Position numbers and translations under genes: made by a program. Shown here one piece after another: positions 24,801 to 33,800 of a stretch of 64,000 bases of DNA; position 1 is the first letter of the stretch, and each line of letters starts with the position of its first letter. The stretch comes from Alentia gelatinosa (lineage: Eukaryota; Annelida; Polychaeta; Phyllodocida; Polynoidae): NCBI GenBank assembly GCA_950022655.1, contig OX465581.1, positions 36,629,300-36,693,299 on the forward strand, read 5' to 3'. Below the pieces are notes generated by a model. The model was given only the letters and a program-made list of their open reading frames with translations, did no database searches and was not told where the DNA came from.

Positions 24801-27800
24801 CTGTATCTCATCTTTGATTTTCCATACCTTTTAGACCTATATATTTCTATCAAAGAATAGTCACAATAATCATATATGTACTTGATATAAATGGTAGAAA
24901 TATATAAATGGGAGTTTTTTATTGACCCTTGAGAGCTGTCTGTAGAACATCGACACAAATGTGAATTATAATTCTTTTAATTCCAATTCACTGATTTTTT
25001 TAATGTAAGTAATAAAGGAGAAATACTGATAAATTCCACTCAGGTCAAAACCCCTCTCCCCACCGCCTACTAAGGGCACCATGGATATACATGTCACAGG
25101 GAGGCACCTGGTTATCTGCCTCTAACCAGCCTTGACCTTGGTGCCCAGCGCACGTGGCACGCAGTCATAGCCCACTTGTTACGACGTTATTGATTGGTTC
25201 GTTTGTGTCGGTGTATTGATCGGAGGTATTGGCCGGTGGCGGCGTGACGTGGACTGTGTATGACTTGGTGTTAATATTCATGTCTCTTGTCCGTATCCTG
25301 CACGGGATACACCGCGTCATGTCCCGTCACGTTTTTAGACGTGATACATGACTAGATACACCCCCAAATGGTATATGGCTGTTACGCATGTGATGGGAGG
25401 TTGGGGAGTGGTGTGTGGGTGTGGGAGGCGTGCCACTATACTATAGGTATCTGTTCGAAGAGTAGCCTGCCATACAAACATCGTTCTTCTTTTATCATTG
25501 CTCGTATGGCGCTGATGCGGCTTAATAAAAGTGACTGTAAATAATACATGAGGTGAAATGCCACTCAGCGCTCTTAATGGCACGTATACGATATAATGTG
25601 AGGAGAGAGCACATCGAGCCAAACAAGCCTCCTAGTACCACTGCTCTACACCAGATGGTGCACTTGTACAGCCTGGACATGTACAAATGGTCTGTTTCCC
25701 TTTGCAGGTACTACTCAGGCGCTAGCGGTGAATGATTCATATATGAGTTGATAGCCATGTTATGAACGCAATATGTTTTGAGTGTTTGCTGTCTTGAGGA
25801 GAGATTGATCAAAGTTATTTCACCGCTCCACCCTCCTGTGTTAAGGGAAACACCCCGATCTTAATTAAGGAAAGGACATGGCGTTAACAGCGGTCGCAGA
25901 TCTCCCGCTGGTTGATCTACTGCTCGCTGGATATTAGCGAGTTGGGGAGGGAAGGAGATGTCTTCTTATTGCAGGAATCTATCAGCGCTCGTCTGAGCAG
26001 CACACTAGCGTCTAGTACCACCTAACACCCCCATCCACCGCCGCGTGGACTCGCCCGTGCTCTCATGTGGGGGAAACGGGGAAAAAATCAATAGAGACTG
26101 CGGCGCGTGGAGTCGATCAGAGCTCGTTGCAGCCCCACAGCTGGTCCTGCCCTCTGCCAGCGCCCACCCATATACAAACCACCACCGGGCCGGCAACCTT
26201 TAGCGTCGGGCCGGCAGCTTTCCGCAAAGCCACCCGCCCTCTCTTTGTTGAATTCTCCCGCCGTTTGTCTTGTCGGGGCCCGTCGCCGACCTGGGTCTGA
26301 GTCGGGGATGATTGCCGGGCGTCACTGAGTTATTGCCCGGTGCCCAGATTAAATATCCATAACACGGGGACGGGCGAGAGGGCGGTGGTGGTCGGGTAGG
26401 GGAGAGACGGCCCTCCGCTCGCAGTCCCGAGATGCCAGCCTCTAAGGGGCCCCCGAAGGCCCATCACTGGGCCGCACGTTGCATAACCTTGACCGGCCAC
26501 GTCGGGCGTCTTCAGAAACGCCCAAGGTCAGCCCGCAGCGTGCGCGTGCGCAAAGGAATCGGTCGTAATGGATCATTTCCGGGTCGAGCAAGCCTCGCTC
26601 TGTCTGATTGTGGGTGAAATATGGAGGAAAACAAGACCCGTTCATTCCGATAGTCCACACCCCCGAAACAGCATCCTGCGCGCCCCCTCCCATTCCTCTG
26701 TCCCCAGGATAACAATGTGGGTCTATTATCATAGGTGATGATCAGCTATTACATAATAGTTTCCGCCCAAATTCTCCGGAAATATTTCCAGGGAAACTGG
26801 TTGATTAATTCAATTCGCCATTGGGTGTCTTCCACATTTGAAGTATGATACCTCTGTGCATTTATTTTCTTTTGTAACCAAATCTATTGTTGGAATAATT
26901 CATTTTTCTATTAAGTGACACAGGTAATTCGACGTGATGTTTCACCATTAATTCTCCGCATTTGTTGTCGTTGCAGTCGGCTTATAGCGCCTTTGTTCGC
27001 CAATGCCTCGCGCGTCGAAAGAAACCTGTGAAGCGCAACTTCTATGCAGAAGAAGACGTACGTATTGACTTCTCACGTGTCTCATTGTATTATGGCCAAT
27101 TCTTGTATATGGCATGTGTCCATAATAGCAGTGTGTCGCTCGTTATAAATACTTCACATATTGACACAAGGTACAATACTGATGTGTTACATGTACATGT
27201 GTGTCAGATACAGTGTTGCATGGTGGTCACTGCGTGTTTCTGAAGATATGATTTTACACAGATGTATATTTATTGTTTGAACGTTTCAGAAGGTTTGCAT
27301 GTATGTGTATATCATTAGTAATGGAGGATTCAGAGGATTGATGAGCATAGCTGCTGAGACTATAAATGCGTTATTTTGGATGAAAACAAAAACAAGCTAA
27401 AACGAACTAGCTGAAACCGGAATAGTTGATTCAATCAATCCTTTGGGAGTTATACAATACGTACCACTTCTAGTCACTAATTACCCTTTTTCACTGCTGT
27501 TGTAATGTACGTCATTGGTTGAGCAGACGTGGGAATAATTACATGTACTGCTAACCTTCCACTTTTGTATTGATTGGGATGCAATTAAAATATCGGGATT
27601 GATTATCGGGATAAATTCACACCCTCTGGATCCTCTCTATGCTATGGAGCCAATGTTAGACTAACATCATATTTTTACTTTCCAATACGTGTCTCTTAAG
27701 TTAAGTATCATGCAGTTAAAGAAAGTTGGGGGATTGAGTGCTAGTAGTCACACCCGAAATATATTATCCGTGAAAAGTCAGTGAGGTGTACCACAACTCT

Positions 27801-30800
27801 TGTCTTGTACTCATCTGATATAATTTGGTGTTCGGGGAAGGCGGTCAGTCATTAAACTCTCGTGATCCACTCCAATGGACTCGACCAGAACACTCTGGCA
27901 CATAATAGCGGAAGGATTAGCGACATTTGGGCTTATTGGGGCATTAAGCGCTGAACGGTTGACCCAAGTCATTACGCTACACGCGCTAAACTTGGCCTGC
28001 AAGCTCTAACCGGGGAGATCCCATTATGGGTACCCTGAAGGGTCATGAGCCGTGGCCTTGCCACAATTAGCTGCCACCATGGGTCACCAGCCTTTGTTGT
28101 ACGTGGGGTGGGCAAGAACGCTTCTGGTGCAAATGAAGTTGGCAAGTTTCGGAGACGTGTTGAACGCCGCCGCTGCCACCAGTACCGCCGCCAACAACAC
28201 AGCAACCCTGGTGGGCGGGCACGGAAACTCCACTTTTTACACCTACCCGCCAGGCGCCCACCAAGTCACAACAACGCCTTTGAATGGACTATTATCTGAT
28301 GTTGGTGTAAGGGTATGTTGCCAGTTGGTGCCGCTCAGAGAGGACATGTTGTGGAGACGTTGACTATACACAAATCTGTGTGTGGAGAGGCGTGCAAGGC
28401 ATCTTCCAGTGTGACCGGTCCTTGGAGAGGTTGACACATCGTAATCTGTGTATACATACACATGTAATGCACCTGAGATGTACGTCGGATGTGTAGAACA
28501 CTACCCCTGTGGAGAATGACTACATATTTCAGGCCGTGCAATCAGATTGTATTGCAGCATGAATGGAGAGAACCTGCATATCCTTAAGGTTTTATGTAAT
28601 TAACGCCACTGCTATGGAATGTGTCTTAATGACAAAGCACCAGTGTTGCAGGATGACAGTGATGTTTTTTTAAAGATGTCGTTATAGTTCAGCAATGAGC
28701 ATTGCCTTCAAATGAATTAGTGATGGCTGCTGATGGAAGCCATATTTCTAATTGTAGAGGACTATTGGATATATCACGCCGAATAGTGCCTTTATGATTT
28801 TCCCTCAGATGCAAGAGTGATCAATACCTACCTTGTTATATACACCAGGTATACAAAACACGGGTTATGGTGGAAAGTGACTTCATGATTATACCTCTAT
28901 AATGCACGAGCCGTATACCACAATGGAGATTGCGCTATGCTTGATGGGAACATCTTATTTGGACCAGGCATAACACCTCATATAGAAGATCTGCAATAAG
29001 GTCTATGTGAGAACTAGACCACCGTGAAGAGTGGCCAGTTTCCCATCCATACATTCATTGTATACCTTTCCTCTGCTGGGAGAACGTGTCTAGCAAGACC
29101 TCAGAAAACTAGGAAAGTTTAACATTGCGGTGGAGAGTGTTTATAAAACCGGCATAATGGTGGAGAAATTTGTGTGCAAGTCGGCGCCCTACATGGATAA
29201 GATTCGACGAGAGGTAAAGTATGCCGTATGGCTGGTGATAGTCCTGAATGGGCAAGAGCTAGAAATTCGAGGTGTGACAATTAATACAATCTTTATCAAT
29301 TAGATACTCACCACTTTTGCCGAACCAAGGCAATGTACGTTCTTCTTAGCATTTGAATCATTACCTCCAAATGACAGTACGTGTACACTATTGTAATCTG
29401 GATAAGTAGCCATTAAATGGTTCGGCAGAGATGGTATATGTACATAGGCTCGTTATCAATGTTTGATGTGCATGCCTCAGGGTTATGTTCTAGTGTCTTA
29501 ACTGTTTGTGCATGAAGCAGTGCGGAATGTTGGTTTCAGGGTTCTGCTAAGATAACCACCATGGATGACATCTGGCGGGAACAGGTAGAACTAAGTGTTG
29601 AAAATAAAGAATTTTATTACCACTAAATAAAAACATCCTAATGTTATCTCACTGGGGACTTCATGTATAATACAGATATCTTATAGGTTGTTGAGAAAAG
29701 AATTATGAAATTTCATAACTTTATTCGAAATTACGGTCAGTTCTTTTATGTTACGATTCTAAATATATATATATATATATATGTTGTACGTATTTGGAAT
29801 ATGTTGTGAACTCGATATCTTCAACCTGTTAGCTGTAATTCCCCGAAATACAAACACTGGGATGTTTTTGTATCTGGTACCAGTCTATATTTGGAAGCCG
29901 GTATATCCTGTTAGTTACAATTAGAATTCATAGTACGCCTGATTTAGTATCTTATGCAGAGGTGCTATTCCTATTTCTCACTCTCGTTGTGTGTCCTTAT
30001 AATCCCCAATTCATGAACTCAAAACAGTCTGGAAAACCCTGCAGATTCCTTCTTTAATTAATATTCTATGATGCCATCACCCAATTCCTCTTAGGGTTCT
30101 TTGGTGTGGTTCGTTTATATAGTACTGTACCAAATCTGTGTGCACAATACAAGCTGATTGCCGTTTACCTTTTGCAATAAGAGCAAAAAAAACCCCACAA
30201 CTATCATTTGTACAGATAGCACACTGTAAAGTACTCTGAAATACAGAATCAATCCTTTCTTTTCCTTTTCCATATGGACCATTGCAATATTCAAGATACG
30301 GATAGTGAATAGTTTAGCTTTAACAATTAGAATTCCTCCCAAAAGACAAAGAGCACCATCTCTGTAGGTATGTCTGAATAGTATCCGTATTGGCGTGGGA
30401 GTTCATAAAAGTGCCCGCCAGCAATATGTGGTCCAGAGCCCATTCCTCGAAATCCAGGGAGGGAAGAAGAGGACACGGCTTTATTAAGGACACCACCAAA
30501 TGACTGCTCGTCTGTGAGTGCCTCCTGGTCATTACAGTCATCCTCGGACAATGGAGGCATTCCTTTGTCACCCAGTGAATAGTTTATTGGTGCCGACTGT
30601 ACAGGGCTTAGGGCCCGGTACAGCACTGTGGTCACATAAGGGCCGATAGAGCCAGGTATCAGTCAATACCTCCGGGGCAAGACTGCCTCGCTATGTCTGG
30701 TAGTCGGCCTTGTTCAGCAGGACATGTCATCATGTGTAAAGGAGGCGTCAGAACACACGTGCCTATGCAGTAATGCATGGCAGCTGGTGTCTAAGGTCTA

Positions 30801-33800
30801 TTCACAATACATGTGTTATGTTGAGGCATTCAAATGGGTACGCCCCTATGGTGCTTTATCATAGACATAAGGCACAGTTCCAAAACACATCTCTGTGATG
30901 CCTTAAGAGATGTACTGGACATGCATCCAATACACAGTGATTCCCCTACAAGACAGTTATAATTTCATTCATCTCCCTCTCTACCATTATTTCAGGCCAG
31001 TGTGTGGTTCATGTGCCAACAAGTATCTCCTATACACTTTATAACTTTCATCTAACTTTTATCTAACGTTGAGGGATAAATATACCAATGCATTATGTAC
31101 ATTATACACCAGTCAATATAGCGGAACCGCTTTCCGGAGTATTTTCAATATCTATCTACTCTTACTTAAATGTTCCTGCAGTCATGTAGTCCCTTTAATC
31201 TGTAACTGAAAGAGTAAGGATGCATTGACAGATTCACCTGTGGAATAGAGTAATAGAGCATGCATGTAATCTCTGTTATTTCAATCGTTAATTTGACGAG
31301 GAATAGAATGATTCCATTCCAAGTTAGGGGATCATTGAATCACCAATCAACGTCTTTGTAGATTTCCGCGGGCTCTGTCACCAGAGCTTTCCTTTAATTA
31401 ATGCAACAGACCTTTGCACCAGTCAGACTTTGGCCAAGATTGTGATTTTTCTTTTGCTCTAATCTAAATTTAGATCTAGATTTTTGAGGCAGACATCGTC
31501 TAAATATGTCTTAACATAATGCAAAGACTAAATCCATTCAGATATCAGCATTGGTAAATGAAATGCACAGTCACCTCCACGTTCGTCAGACAATGCTTGA
31601 ATAAGGAGTTTGAACTTCACTCAATGTTGAAGCCATCCAACAGACTGCCTTGATAGAGGAAATCAATAGCAGGTAGATCAGGCCTCCTGACTACTGAATT
31701 ATTGACGCCATCGCCATGGCAACCAACGGAGTAGGTGTTACACAATACGGGTAGCGTTGGTATGTGTGCGGGGGCTTGTGTAAATAGGATATTCTGTTGT
31801 TAAATGCAGAGTTAGGGAGGAGAGGGGAGAACCAGTGGTCCAATACCTTATGCTTGGCTTTGGAGGTATAGTGAAGCACCTGTTTGTATAGATGTGAGAT
31901 ATTAATCAATGCCTCCTTCCTGCCTCTCTCACTCTTCTTCCCTCTGGTACATTGTTCATGCTTTATCAACCAAGGACTTCTCTAATAAGTTCGGGTAAAT
32001 TGGTTTATCAAAGTAATAATAGGATGGCGAGTCCAGGATCGCAAATAGCGAAAGCTGTATCATTCTTTTATATGAGTAAAATCTAAAACATACGGTATAT
32101 CTGATTAGGTAAAATTTAAATCTTAAGTTTACAAAACTATTAAGATAATAAGTTTGCATCAGACGAGGAATTTATTTGTAGCTGATTACTTGAGCTTTTC
32201 GTTCTGCTTATGTTATATCAATAAAGACCAATTCAATATGTTTTTAATAGTTAATTTTAGATTTTCATTTCACTGAATTCATGGGGTACTGCCCATGTTT
32301 TCACTGTAGTGAAACATTTTCATCACAGGTTTTTGATACTTTGTTGATATATTTTCGAGACCAGGCTAACTTAGAATAATTATGAACCATCATGAGAAAC
32401 ATTCCCGCTCAGAAAATTACGGTTTCAGAATGTCTGCTCCTGATTGTTGCAGGTGCCGGAGATGCAGCGCCTGCTGGACAACTCGCGCGTGCTCTCCGCT
32501 CACGACTACAGGCACATGGTGGAGGTGATGTTCCGCGCCTCCACCATGAACCAGGACCGCACAGGGGTGCTGCTCCATAATAACCCGCCACCCAACCTCA
32601 ACAACTGGTCCGGGGACGAGAGCTGCGGGCGATACATGCCCTCCTGGATCCCCGACTACGAGGTAAGGTTCAATGCTAGTCGGTGTTTGTGCCGCAGTTT
32701 ATAATTTACGAGACGAAACCGATCTTATCTTAGCCTGGTATTTATAAACGTCCATAGGCTTAACATTAGTAACTCGTATTCAACAGGCTTGCAAATATGG
32801 TAGCTCATACTCAATGGGAGATAAACAAATAAATATTTTCAGGTTAAGATAAAATCAGGGACATATTCGTGTTTGATCTGAGTACCCGGTCGCCATCTCG
32901 TTTGAAGTGCATAAAAATATTCACTCGACTATCGCCTCGTTCACATTACTTCATGCTCAAAACTCAATGGCGAACGGGGACACAGACCAAACAGTTATCA
33001 ATTTCTTTCTTAGTCTCGCATGTGTGCAATTCTTGTACCCATCCGCAGTTGTTATGATTTGTTCGAAGGAATTCAGACATATTTGATATCTAGGATAGGA
33101 AGAGATTGCTGGTTTTGTGTTCTCAAATTTTATGTCAGGTCGCACGAGACGAAGTGATACACCTAAAGACCTGTACTGACGCATTATATCTCATCCGGAG
33201 TGACTATCTATCATTATTAGCAACATGAAGCCGGGGCATTTCTTTGCTAGCTTGGTCAGCATTTTCAATAACATCTTCCATTCCCGGTCTTATAGCAACA
33301 TCTGCAGGAGAAAACGACACACATACGTACTGTTGAAAGTTGTGGGAATAGGAATAATCTAGATGCAGACTAATAAAGCTAGGGGCAAAATCAGCACAGG
33401 TGTAATCTTACGGCAGGCCCTCTTCCCATTGGTTCTTTTCATATTTTTTTTTTTTTAGATTTTCACTTGTTTTTCACATAAAAAAGGTGTAGCTCGTGCT
33501 AGTCTTCCGATCAGCTTCCCTGCCCTGTCCCAAGGTGCCCTATCCCTAGGTGACCCACAGGCAGAACGCCTATCCACATCCCAGCACCGTTTGCATGCAC
33601 CACGTGACTGGGCCCCTGAGAAAAACTCCGCTCTAATCCTGGCGGCTTTTGTAATTTCGGATGAAGGTATTACTGGCTTTGATGAAGGCTGGGCTGGCGT
33701 CAGGCGCACGCAGAGACCTGGCTATAGCATGCAGCGTGCAGGACCGCGCCGAGCACACCATGTCTGTGCTTTGTCAGTATCCCCCTCCCTCCCCTACCTC

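Larger units (their letters stand above)
18080..26976. other. Gene A intron 4
   Basis: 8897 bases with no exon of gene A that I can find. It holds a family A copy (18234-18508), a diverged tandem region (about 22000-22450), a hairpin element (22738-23010) inside a tandem region, a 204-bp satellite (about 23029-23650), a promoter-like segment (about 23740-23900) and a CpG-rich islet (about 26030-26640). Confidence 0.55.
27058..32452. other. Gene A intron 5
   Basis: 5395 bases. It contains an orphan coding-like exon on the same strand (28079-28306), a TA microsatellite (29764-29782), a coding-like open frame on the opposite strand (30327-30662) and an RFX X-box-like palindrome (31710-31723). 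The rest is AT-rich and unremarkable. Confidence 0.55.

Noticed and set aside
26432..26732. Coding exons in the CpG-rich islet
   Set aside because: Frames are open on both strands because of base composition, and none has a phase or splice site that fits gene A.
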